Source: Acorus gramineus (lineage: Eukaryota; Streptophyta; Magnoliopsida; Acorales; Acoraceae). Taken from it: 64,000 nt of DNA. Positions 1 to 13,500 of the stretch are shown here, piece by piece; the first letter of the stretch is position 1, and the number at the start of each line of letters is the position of its first letter. Position numbers and translations under genes: made by a program. Under the pieces are notes generated by a model. The model ran no database searches. It saw only the letters and a list, made by a program, of their open reading frames with translations, and was not told the DNA's origin. The stretch lies in contig CM060850.1 in NCBI GenBank assembly GCA_030737835.1, positions 1,329,788-1,393,787 on the forward strand, written 5' to 3'.

Positions 1-50
1 AATTCTAATGTTTCAAAAATTTCCAAAGGGTGCATAGAAGAACTTCTCAC

Positions 51-1473
51 CTGACCTGCAGATTGGAGAAAGGCCCTGAAAAAATTATATCAAATCAGAA
101 CTAAATTTAATAGATGGGAGTACCATGGATAACCAATGAACAACAATTTACACCACCTTCTGGAGAGCGGAACATGAAGATTGTCGATAAAGGCACCAGG
201 AAACTTCTCGAAGAATTTGTGCACAGCTTCCACAGATCTAATCTGGAAGGGGGGATCAGAAGTATGTGAACATGCAAGCCAGCAAATATAAATAGATGGA
301 CCACATAAACCAAATACAAACAAATTATCTCTGAACTCAATCACTTAAAATTGCATTTATAAAAATATTTTACAACCAAGCCTCAAGCTGCACTTTTATC
401 CCGGGCATTTCAAGGCTACATTGCAAGTACTATAACGAACAAGACAGAGTCAGACCAGAACGTTTGTCCTTTTAGATTATGTAAACCCAGCTAGCGATAA
501 AAATAATACACAGAAAAAATTATTTTCGCATTAGCATGCTCTATACAACACACATAATTGAAGAGCACATAACCGTTTTCTCCAAAAAAGAATGAGAGAG
601 AGAGAGAGGTTCCAACAAACAATAGGAGGATAAAATTTTAAGCTCAACAAAGGAATTTTCCAGGCAATATCTTGGCCATTTATGACACAGATTTGGGGGC
701 TACTGGGAAAAGCCACAAGGTAGGAGGTTGACTTCGTGTTACTGGTGCAGATGCGAGAGGCAGGGAAAAAAAACAGAGTGACAAAACATCAAAGCAAAAT
801 CACTCAATCTTACATTCCAGATGTTGTCCAGGCAACATGGTTATAGAGAAACCAAGTTATCTCCAAGGGAAGCACGCTGTCTCTGAAACATTGGGAAGTC
901 AGTTGAAAGACTCGTCAAGGATTGGGGCTCAGTCGGGTTTTGTTGGTAGGGGGCAAATTTGTTAACAGAATATGGGTGTCGTGTTGTAAGGAGCACAGGG
1001 GATAGGGTTTCAGTAGATATCTCTTCTACTGTGTACCCTGTGTCCCTGTTGCATTTTCTTTTTCTTTGTTCTTTTTCATTGGCACTCTTAACCAATTTTT
1101 TTAATAAAATGGTGGTAGTGAGCCAAGCAGTTTCTCAAAAAAAGAAAAAAAAAATCCCGGCTGTGTTTAACAGGGATAACACCTGAACCACTAACATGGG
1201 AAGCATAACTACCACCTCGCCAGCGAGCATGAAGTCCTGGTCAGCAGGATGGAAGATGGGCGTTTCAGCTAATGTCTGTTGATAATGGATGATGGCCTTA
1301 GTGTACAAGATGGGCGCACTCTTGCAAATCATCCCAATAGCTGGGGTGGGACGTAAATAGGCTTTGATGTCAAGTTGTGGTCCGGTCTAAGCATCTAATA
1401 TAAGCCTTTGTGGACAAATAAAAGCTACCTTTTAAACTCACACACATTCTGAACAAATCACATGGTACCATAC

Positions 1474-1510
<37 letters not shown>

Positions 1511-4500
1511 CAATATGGTATATGAAATGAACCCCATGCTTAACAATTGACATAACCAAAGATAGAAAACGCATTGAAAATGACTTACCTCCCCTAAACG
1601 ATCTCTAGCACCCATCAAAAACCCAATAATGGCAGATATCACGGTGTAAAACACATGAATATCTAGGAGATATATCTGCAAAACAGTTTCAAGGAAATAA
1701 TAAGTTAATAAGAAACTGATATATACAGTAAATGTTTTCCATCATTCCAATAACTTCAAAATCTCATTTAAATTATTACAGAAATTTTGACAACAATAAT
1801 TCTCTTATTTTGTTGATCGGCAGGTCTTGAGGTAGCTTACATAATCCACCTAAAAAAAATCTGTGCAGCAGAAGATATTTATATACAACTCAAATTTACA
1901 TAACAATTTTTTTTGTATGGGAAACTTATGGTGTAACGGATGGTTTCTTTATTTATTTCACATCTTCACATTGGAGATCCGTTGTCTCCTTTGTACCGGG
2001 GGTTTATCTTCATTAATCAATGAGATAAAGCCATTTCTATTTTCATAAAGAAAAAGGTCTAAGCTACATATTTTTACATTGGGTTACTCCGAACACTAGT
2101 AACTCATAAATATTTGACATTAAATTATGTGGTCATTAAAAATAGAAATTCTTCAAAAATATAAATAGCTAGCATTTGCAGTATCTTTAACAAGTAAAAA
2201 CCATAAATGTCAGGCAGCTAGCATTCACAGTTCCTGTCCACTTTTTTCTTTAGCAGTTCCCCCTTTCCCATAACTGCTCAAGGGAGCCAAAGTTGGAATT
2301 CATCACCACAGGACCACTCTATTTTAACCACAGCTGCTCAGACAACGGACAAGAACAGCACCATTATTTCATCTTTTCCAAGCCACATGGGGAACAGTAG
2401 AGGGGGACCCCCACCCATTTTTCTCTGCAGACCTTGATATTGCAAAAACTTCTTCAGAGGGATAATACCATACGGTTCCATGCATCTTCTTTGGAAATTG
2501 ATATGTATTCTTTAGAGGAAATAAAAAGTAGAAAAAAAGGTACTAAACCCACTAAATATGGAGTCTGTCCAAAAGTGACATGGCAACATAAAATCTGAAA
2601 CAATAAATAAGCATTTGTTTGTTAGCATTTGAAGATATTTTAAAAAAAATTATATGTTTGCTCAGTCTAGTAAAAATATTTTTGGAAGAGGAGATACAAG
2701 TGCAGTGTTCGGTTCAGCAGGAAATAAAGTCCTGAGGACAGATGGTTTTGCCCTCTAATTTCTATCAAGAGTTCTAGCCAACAGTGAAGTACGATGACCA
2801 TCAGAAGTTTGAGGAGTTCTTCAGAGGGTCACATGGTATGGATGCTTAATTGTGTTCTCACACTTATATTGATGAGGAAGGGGGCAATAGATAATGGAAT
2901 GCTGACCAAATACTTTGGTAAATGGAACTATGGAAGTTATAAGATGATAGCAAAAGTGTTGCCCAACGGGATCAAAGGAATAATAGGAGAACTAAGAGTC
3001 TCATAAGCACTGTTGTCCAAGTGGTCGTGGAGATAGCTGATGAACAAGGATCTCATGTGGTACTCAACGTTGAAGGATAAGTATGGGACAGTTGATGCTA
3101 CAGAAGAAAGATTTATAGTGCCAGCCCGTAAATGCTTCAGATTTTGGTTAGATGTATCTTGCTTGGCCATAACATTCTCCTCCTCATTCTCTTGGGCGAT
3201 CGACAATGATGCTTTATTTTGGCTGGACCCGTGGTGCGATGATGTTACTCTTGAGTGCCCAGTTTCCTAGAATATACAATATTGCCGTGAATAAGTTGGG
3301 GACAGTGAAGGAGTTCTGCCGTGCAGAGGAGGGGCAGGGCTGTTGGGAGAACATTACAAGGCGGAACCTGGCAGAGGAGGAACCAGCAAATTTTGTAGCT
3401 CTTATGAACAAGCTTCATCCTTTACAACAGCGTCTAGATTCAGTGACGAGGTCAAGTGCACACCCAGGCGCAGCAAGGGATTATTATCTGTGAGGACTGG
3501 GTATAACAGATGACATTCCAACAGTGCTACTTGTCCAGTGATAAAATCCAGAGAAGAGTGGGGTATCAAAGTGCCTCTGAAGATCGGGTTGTGGTTGATG
3601 TATCAAGAGCGGATTCTCACAAAGGCGTATAGGGATAAATGGCTTCCCGGGGAATCGATTGTGTCCACTGTGCAATCGTGAGCTGAAATCGGTGGAGCAT
3701 CTCTTTTGCAATTGTAGTGTGGTTCAGCCCACATGGATGGGACTCGGGATGGTGACAGAATTGAATGCAAGCTTATGATCATTGGGCAGATTTGGAAGGC
3801 TGGAAAAAGGTTGAGGAAGAAGGGTGACGGAAGCAAAAAAAGAAAAGAACTCCCAATCCTTCATTCAATAGGTGTATGGGGAATCTGACTAACTCAGAAG
3901 TCAGAACCAAGTGGCCTTCAAAGAAGTCACTCCATATACAGAGAACATTTGGGAAGAGATGGCGAGCATCATTAAGAATTGGGATTTCTTTTAAGTTCTA
4001 TGCCAAGGTAGGGTAGGTGTTGTCAGTGGAAAGCTTGTAATAGAAGAATAATTGCAATTGTAGGCCTGTAGGGCTGGGAGCCATTCCCTATTGGTAGATA
4101 TCCTATCTTCTGTAGTTTGTGGGTGGGGTAACAGGTCGTTTCTTGTCTTCTCTCTTTTTCCAAATTTGAATTATGACTTATTAATAAAATTGTGATAGAT
4201 TGTTTACTCTTTCTTTATCAAAATTAAAGAGAATCACACAACATTCATTCCAGGGAGATCTCTTCAAGATGGGTTCATGGTAACCAATGAATGAATCACA
4301 GCGGTAAAACAACCAATGTCCAAAAGGCCTATCCTCAAGCAAACTTGATAACAGGGCCAATTGTCAAGATTCAGTCCATGGAACTTACGACCCTTACAAT
4401 TATTGTCATTGCAGAAACAAAAGCTTTCTTCAGGCATCCAGCAAAGCTATTTGTAGAAGTTATATTATTTAGAAAACAAAATACACACACATACAATAAT

Positions 4501-7500
4501 TTCCTAGTTTTCAAATGACAGAATTGACAAAATTCAGAAAGCCATGAATTTCGGTATCGTACAGTAAAGATAACAAGTCAAACATGCACCTTCCAATTTA
4601 AATACTAAGCAAGCAATTACAATTAGAAAAAAATGATATAATCACCAATATAGTGCAACATGTAATAGTGAATTGGAAATGAAATCTTCCAACTGATGCA
4701 AGATTAACTTTCGAGTATTTTAACTGATACAAAACAAAATTGAGAACAGATAAGAAAAAAACTTAACAGCAACCACCGGCGCCCACAAGGTAAGAATCGT
4801 AAAAGCATTATGATTATCTGCATAAAGAATGGAAATTACTCATTCATTATTCCAAACTGTAGATCAGAAATCTAAAAAGTTAATAGTAATGGATACACCA
4901 TAAGAAATGTGTTCAATGTGGAATAACTGTGATGTAGTAGACTGTCAGAAAGATATATAATTCAAACATGACTCCATATCTCATAAATGTGGCATCAAAC
5001 AGAACATCCCTTAATAATAAACTATTTAAAATTATTTTACAATAATTTTGTAAGATAATCTTTATTACTGCATGCTCACATCAATTTTCAATGGGCTCCA
5101 GATAATGTAGAAGGCATGTAAAAAACATGCTAACGTCATGACATCAAAGTGACAGTATCTAAGAAATGTACAGAGCAAGCACTCACTTTTGGAAACTAGA
5201 TCATGCCAGGAGTATGTAATACCATTGAAATTAACAATAAATCTGGTGGGTGTCACCAGTGGCTTAATCTGCACAAGCCATGAAGTTGTGATATGAAGAT
5301 GAAAATTATAATAATAATAATAATTAAGAAATGACAGTAAAAGAATTAGCAACTTTTTAAGCAAGGAACTTGACTTTCCTGTAGAAAATAGGCAAATGCA
5401 AATTTGCCACTAAGAATCACAAGCCAAAAAGCCATGTACCTGTATTAATTGAAACATTAACCAAAGACAGTGTCAAGGACTCTTAAGAAAAAAAAAGCTA
5501 ATGATAAATATGAAAAAATGGCCACAACCGATATCTGAACTCCACAAGCAAAACCCACAATCAATCATTAAAAAAATATATAGAAACATGCTATTATAAA
5601 TGAGGAGATAAAAGAACCATCAAAAGCTTCAGATTTTCAGTACAAAAGATTCTGATAATCATTTGAAGGAAGCAATACTTCCACAAATCAGTAAACGGTC
5701 ATCTAGTGACTTGCACCGCATAAATGGAGACTTTCTACATAAATTCTTAAGTACTTAAAATTCCAAAACAAAAGATAGTATAACAACATGCTACTGTAAG
5801 ACAAAAACATTCAAAAACAGAGTCTAATAAGGGTTCTGGAAAACAGAAAGAAGCAAAGGTTTATTACTTAATATAATCAGTTGTCCTCTCGTACATCCCC
5901 CGCCCAAGATAGTGGCGTTCCTACACAGAAAAGAATAGCCTCACTTGAATCAAAAATCAGCACAAAGAAAGTACATGTAAGCAGATAAAAAAAAAAGTAT
6001 AGTATAGCCCGCTGCATGAAAACAGAAGGAAATACATGATGCATCCACTCAATAAAACGCATCATTGGCCACTGGTCACATCGATTGGTTAGTCGATGGC
6101 ATGCCGGAATTCGCATGAGGAACCCAATGAAAAGTTGAACTGCAGCATAAATCCCGATAACAAAGATGTACATCTTCATAATAGTTGAATACGAATCAGA
6201 TTTGCTGTCCTCTTGGTATCCTTTTCTGGAAGAACAAAATCAAAAGTAGAAATATATAAGCAACTAATTTCATATGCAAAACCAAAGGGGAAAGGATGAT
6301 ATGGTCAGTGCTTTCTTGACACCTATATTAAGTTTAATGGTAAGCATATTTGTCCATCTTTTTCGAGCATGAGGCTCAAAATCTCAACAGAAAATATTTC
6401 AAACTACTTCAATGTTTCAGGTGTGTGCATCGGGAGTGCGGGTAGGAAAGGAACAGTAAAGTACGAACATATAGAGGTAAGTAATGATTGCTGCGGCGCC
6501 ACTAAACCAGATAAAACGAAGATATATACGAGAAACAGCCAATCGACGTGTTGTTGAATATGCACCATACATCATTCGAATGTCCAGTACACCTATATCA
6601 GATCAGAAGCAAACCAATTGCAGAAGTTAAAACGTCATACTGCTCACAAGTGCAGCAGAGAAACAGATATCATATAACAGAGACAACATAATAATGCTTC
6701 TTTCAGATCTCCAATCTAAAGGTACATACTTTCAAAAAACTTCATAACTACAAAAGCAGGGCCCAAGCTGAGAAGTTCTTTTATGGTCTTTGAGTGAAAT
6801 TGTCCATTATTGAAAGCAATGATGGTTAATCCCTGAAATAACATGAATAGACATGTTAACTTACATATTTCATTCTCTAGAAAAAGCTCAAGAGAAAGTG
6901 CATGTGCGCGCTTCAGATACAAGAATAACGTAAAAGAGAAAGCCATTTATTGCTAGGATTGTCTAACTTTCAGCATAAGTAAAAATTGGAACTTCCAAAA
7001 AGCTACTAGGGGACCGACAAGAATCCTGATATCTAATTTAAGGTATCACATACTCACATTTCCACCCACAATTTAAAAGCTATAAAATAGCACAACTCTA
7101 AATCTCACCAAACTGAGCTCAGGATAATCTACCACAGGCTTAAGAAAGAGAAGCAGACTATGAAAGGAAAATATTGATAGTAGAAGAAGAAACAAAACCC
7201 ACTACACCAACTTTTCATGACGTAAAAGCCCATATTGACTGTCTCAATATCGGTCATAAAAATCAATGATCAAGGTAAACACCACTGGACTTCGTTTCAA
7301 TTAGAGGCGCTTAGGCAATGCTTAATTAGACAGTATGTTTTAATATGATAATCTTATGGATGATAATTCAATAATTATCAATGCATTGTTTTTTTCTAGA
7401 AATGAAACTCAAATGAGAATATTATATTTATTAATGAAAAGTATAAGGCTAGAATGGAAAAGTGGGTTGGGAGAAGGGGGGGGACAGACCTAACATCGAA

Positions 7501-10500
7501 CGCTACTACTTTTGTATGACTTTACTTCGTTTATTTTTGGTGGCTTGTTGAATAGTAAAAAAAAATAAGAAAATCAATATATGACTAATGAAATTATTTG
7601 ATCAATATATTTAAATAGATATTTTGATTTGTTATGTTATGAGTCATTGAATGAGATTGAAAAATTTAGTTTTTTAGTTAGGTCAGTTTTTCCAACAGTA
7701 AGGTTTGCTATCTTATTAGATTCAGTCATATATTTATTTGTTTTAGTCTCAATCATTCATATTAAATGAGCCAAATTCATTGAGTGTCCCTCCGACCTAT
7801 TTATGCCAAGGTGGGACAGGCATGGCTGAGAACGTATACAAGCCTAGGCGTCGTTGACTAGGCATATGACTGCCTAGGCCCATACCGGAATCGCCTAGGC
7901 GCCAACTAGGCTTCCACTAGACAACTATGCCACCAAAAGAACAGAACTAGAGGTCCAAAATCAAGAAATCAAACTCAACCAAAAGAAGATGCTACTTCCA
8001 ATACAAGCTGAATTTTTTGAAAACTCCTTCAACTCAATTCAGATTTTGCAGAAATTCAAGTTTCAAGAATGGGTACGAATAAAGGGACATGCAACAAATC
8101 AGCAAGTCCAGGTTAAGCTATTACTTTTGTGGTATACTAACATGTAAATGATAATGGATACTATGATGAAACGAATAAGAACATACTAACATGTAAATGA
8201 TAATGGATACTCTGATGAAATGAATAAGAATATGCAGAGAAGTGGACAAACAGCACCCATTAATAAATTAATGAAATTTTATGGACCAAATAACAATAAT
8301 TAGAATTACTTTCCTGAATGGCGAGGGCATGGCTCTCACAAACTAATGTTCTAAATCACGGTTATCCATTTCTCTTAGCCTAGACACATACAGTGACATT
8401 TTTGCTTTAAAATTTAGGAACTGAACAATTTTTTTTGGAAAAAAGACGGACTGAATCTTTTTAGACATGATAGCTCCACTCGCTTAACACTTGCATAAAA
8501 TGTTATGTCATGCTAACCCATTATTATATACATAATATAGACCAACTACTAATGAAACAAGTGGAAGCAAAGCACAAGTCAAGTGGTTCCATGGAGTAAT
8601 AGTCTTAGCCAATGATGCTTAATGCCTGCAATACCTGCATGTAATTATTTCATTGGCTTGTGCTCATTGAATTCTACATTTAATGGAGAAGGGGAGAAAG
8701 GGTGTCCAATTAATAGTAAAAGACATTTTAGGGGAATCAAGTAATCCTTCAAGTGAAGAATTGGATAAGTCAATGACTTATGTATCAACAATGCAGCTCA
8801 TCTGTTACAGTTATCAGTTAAATTAGAAAAACCAATAACTCCGGAAAAAAAAAAATTTAATCCAGATAGGTGACTTGAAGAGAGTAATTCTAGTACAAGA
8901 GGGTGGTTAGAATATCCATGAATTTTTTTAAAAGAAAATATAGCAGAGATCTTATTAATAAAAGATGCCTCCAAACACAAGGAGATGAAGGATCTCTATA
9001 CAAAATTTAAAGAAAGAAGCAAAAGCTAATTAAGAAGATATGAAAAAAAGGTCAGGGGTCCCTCTCATGTATGTTGGTCACACAACAAGAATCATCTTGA
9101 CCCAATCCCTAAGGATACACCCCCCCCCCCCTCTTCAAGAATTTTTCAAGCAGAATCTCTTGTATGGGAAGATACATTCATTGCAAATGAGACAAATTTT
9201 CCTACACACCACGTGTGGGACTAGCCAATGGAACTTTGCAAAGTTCCTACGATCACCTTTCTTGTGCATTTTCTAGAACCGATGACACATACCCTCCATC
9301 TCATTGAAGGTGCAACAAGACTCAAGTGCCAAACCCAACACAAGCTACCTATCTAGATTAGTCTCTCCTGAAGTATTAAAATGATTTACCAGAATTCTAT
9401 AAGTGTCTATTTATAAAATAACTCATTCCCTCAAATTTGAAACCCCTCCAACAAAAAAATTTACACTGCTAACATAGCGTGAGACCCCTAAATATCAGGG
9501 TTAGTGGGACATGTATCAGATCTATCTTGTAAAATTCTGCTAACATTATGCCATCTCATTCAATTTTTTAATACACCTGTAGACATGATGGTAAGCTACC
9601 AGAAGACATCGTAAATGTTCTTTAGAAGAAATAAATGGAATAATATTGTATTGAGTAATGGAGACCGAAAAATCCTTTATATAGTTACAAGATGTACAAA
9701 CCCTAGAAACAGTAAATGACCAAAATACCCATGACAAAAATTCGAGTCGGGGGCGCTACCCCCGAACCCCCGTGCGCCCAATCGGTGATTCCCCACATGG
9801 GTTGACCCCCAACCGCCGGGCCTCCGAGAATATGCCCAACAACAGGCCTACATAATGACTCCAATACTCCCCCTCAAGTTGGAGCAAAGATATCAATCAA
9901 GCCCAACTTGATCAAGCTAGAACGAAGAACAAAGGGACCAACGAACTTGGTGAACATATCAACAAGCTGCTCATTGGAAGAGACAAAAACTGTGTCAATG
10001 GTGCCTAACTGTACTTTCTCTTGAAGAAAGTGAACATCAACCTCAATATGTTTGGTCCGCTCATGAAGAATTAGGTCCGAGGCAAACATAATGGCAGATG
10101 AGTTATCACAAAACAAAGTAGATGAACCAACTACAGGAATCTCAACAATGTTAAAAGAGAGCACAACCAAATGATCTCACATGTGCCTCGGGCCATGGCA
10201 CAATATTCTACCTCAGTAGAAGAACGAGAGACAACACTAATTCTTACTTTTCCAGGAAATAAGGTTGCCCCATGGAAAGTACAGAAACCAGAAGTGGATC
10301 GATGATCAGTGAGTGAACCAGCATAATCTGCATCAGTGTAGCAAGAAATGATAGGCTGAGCACTAATAGCATAGAATAAGCCAAGACCTGGGCATGACTT
10401 CAAATATCGAAGAATCCTGTAAACAGCATCTAGGTGAGAAGGCCGTGGGGCATGCATGAATTGACTCACCACGCTGACAGCAAAAGTCAAATCAGGTCTA

Positions 10501-13500
10501 GCATTCGTCAAGTAGATCAAACGACCCACTAGACACTGATACAAAGAAGGATATGGCAGAAGGTCGCCTGATTCAACATGAAACCGATGGTTCTGGTCCA
10601 TAAGAGAAGTGGCACGGTGACATCCAAGCATACCAGTGTCCTCAAGAAGGTCAAGAGTGTATTTTCGCTGGGAGAGCGAAATACCATGACGTGAACGAGC
10701 AATCTCAATCCCCAAAAAATACCGAAGATGACCAAAATCCTTCACATCAAATGCATGTCCAAGCTCAGTCTTCACTCTAACAATGTAATTAGCATCATCT
10801 CCTGTGATAATGATATCATCCACGTAAACTGGAACAATAGTGCACCATCCATTACTTTGACGAATGAAGCAAGTATGATCAGCTTGACAATGAGTGAATC
10901 CAAGAGCGAGAATGATTACACTGAATCTCTAAAACCATGCTCTCGGTGAGTGCTTCAGTCCATATAGAGATTTGAGAAGAAGACACACCTTCCCGGAATA
11001 CTCCCCCTGAACACGAAAACCAGGCGGAGGATCCATATAAATTTTCTCAGTCAAGTCGCCATGAAGAAAAGCATTCTTCACATCCATCTGATGAAGAGGC
11101 CAGTTGTGGCAAGCAGGAAGAGAGACAAGAAGCCGAACAGTAGTCAGCTTGGCAACAGGAGCAAATGTAGCATGAAAATCTTTCCCTGGAGTTTGATTAA
11201 TCAAAAAGGCAGCAATGAGGACTATCATACTCCAATAGGACTTTGAAACATTCATTCCTCGAAGGAGACAACGAACCACATTCATGAGATAACGATTTTT
11301 GCGTTCCGCCACCCCATTCTGCTCAGGTGTATATGGACAAGTTAACTGTTGAAGAAATCCCAACTCATTCAGATGAGACCAAAAAGAATTTGAGACATAC
11401 TCCCCCTTATTATCAGACCTGATACTCTTGATAGTAATGTTAAACTGTGTTTTAATCATGCGCAAAAAATTAACACACTGAGAGGATACCTCAGACCGAG
11501 ATTCAAGAAGATAAACCCAAGTATATCGAGAAAAATCATCAATGAATGTCAAGTAATATCTATGATCACCAAAAGCAGTAGCAGGAGAGGGACCCCACAC
11601 ATCAGAATGAATCAAATCAAACAACCCAGAAGCTTTATTCATGCGAGAAATATTAGTACGTGTATGTTTAGAAAGCTCACATTGAAATTTATGAGTCTTA
11701 CATGAAGGGCGAAAAGTAGGAAATAAAGAACATAGATGCTGAAAATTGGCATGTCCTAAACGAGCATGCTATAAATCTAGAGATTGTAGAGAAAAACTAT
11801 GCAAATGATCGGTGGGCAAAATGGAAGCATGGGCCGTGGTGGGTGGTTCTCCGAAGACGTAAAGGCCATCTCTCTCATACCCCTTGCCAAAAATCCTCCA
11901 TGTACTCAGGTCCTGAAAAACACAATGATCACTGAACAGTTCAAAACCCTAGTCAATTGGCTAACAGAAAGAAAGTTAAGAGCAAGATTGGGAACATGTA
12001 ACACAGAGTGTAATGATAAAGAAGAAGATAAAGGACCGGTACCCTTACTGATGACAGGTGTAAGTGAGCCATCAGCGAGACATACCTCTCTGTGCATAAA
12101 AGAGGATGTCAAGGGAGCAAACAATCAAGACTCTACCAGACATATGTTCAGTAGCACCTGAATCAATGACCCAAGTAGGAGACCCTGATTGGTTAACATG
12201 GTAGGCAGAGGGGATACCTGAGGTAGAGGAAGAAGCAACAGAGGATGTTGGACCAGCATGAGAGAGACCAGCATGAGAAACATGAGAGGCAAGGCTCTCC
12301 CAAACCATGGCATCAATATGGTTCTGAATAGTACGCATATCAAAGGACCCAGATGGAGCAGTGGGGGCATCACCCGGAACCGAGGCATCAGCAACAACAG
12401 CACGAGGGGTAGACGAAGGAGCTCCAACATTGCGAGATCGCATCAATTGTGGGTACAGAAGAAAGCATCTGACTTTTTCATGCCCTGTTTTTCCACAGTG
12501 GCCACAAGTCACAATATTGCTGCTTCCACGTCCACGACCGCGACCGCACCACTATCCCCATGGCCGCGAGAGTCATATCCAGAGGTGGCCGCCAATGCCA
12601 TCTGATCGCCGAGGGTTCCAGTGGTCGCTAAGGAAGAGATTTGACGGCGATGCTCATCACCCTCAATAATAGCAAATGCCTCAAATAAAGAAGTGGTGTG
12701 GTATTCAAGATCTGAACACGAAGAGATTCGAACTCCGGTCGAAGGCCCATAAGAAACGCATACGTCTGTTGGCGTTGTTGTCAGCCAACCACAATCGTGG
12801 CAGCCTCCTTAGGCAACTCTAAAAGAGGCTCATAATAGGCAAGTTCCTCCCAACGAGCCTGAAGAAATCCAAAATAATCGGTAACAGATTGGGTACCTTG
12901 GGTGGCCTGGGAAATATCCTCGTACAACTCATAGATCTGTGAGTCATTCCTAGCATGACCATAGGTCTTCTTCAACGCGACCCATAGAGAGTCGACCGTA
13001 TCATTATACATGAACATATTATAGATACGGGTCTCCATAGAGTTGTAGAGCCAACCTAGAACCGTACAGTTGTTGATCTCCCACTGATTGAAGGTTGCAT
13101 CAGTTTCTGTCAGCTTTTTAACGGTGCCAAGAAGAAGGCCTGACATGCCTCGACTACCCAAATATAATCGAACGGAACGATAAAGAATTTCGTCCATCAA
13201 AGAGCACATTGGTAATCCGTTGAGCATGAGAGTTATACCCTAACGGAATGATGGTGTCCTTGATCTCCCCACCCGACAGTGGCGTGGGGTACTTTAGCGT
13301 TGGATCCATTGCAAACCTCAAATCTTGACCCGAGAGAGGAAAAGATAATAGTGATCACCACGACCCGTGATGAGAAAAAAAAATCGTAAACCCCAAGGGT
13401 TTCTTTGCGGCTCTGATAATGGAATAATATTGTATTGAGTAATGGAGGCCGATAGGTCCTTTATATAATTACAAGATGTACAAACCCTAGAAACAGTAAA

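Noticed and set aside
12258..12669. Plus-strand open frames across the copia gag region
   Set aside because: Antisense to the recognisable zinc knuckle and protease remnant; no similarity to known proteins.
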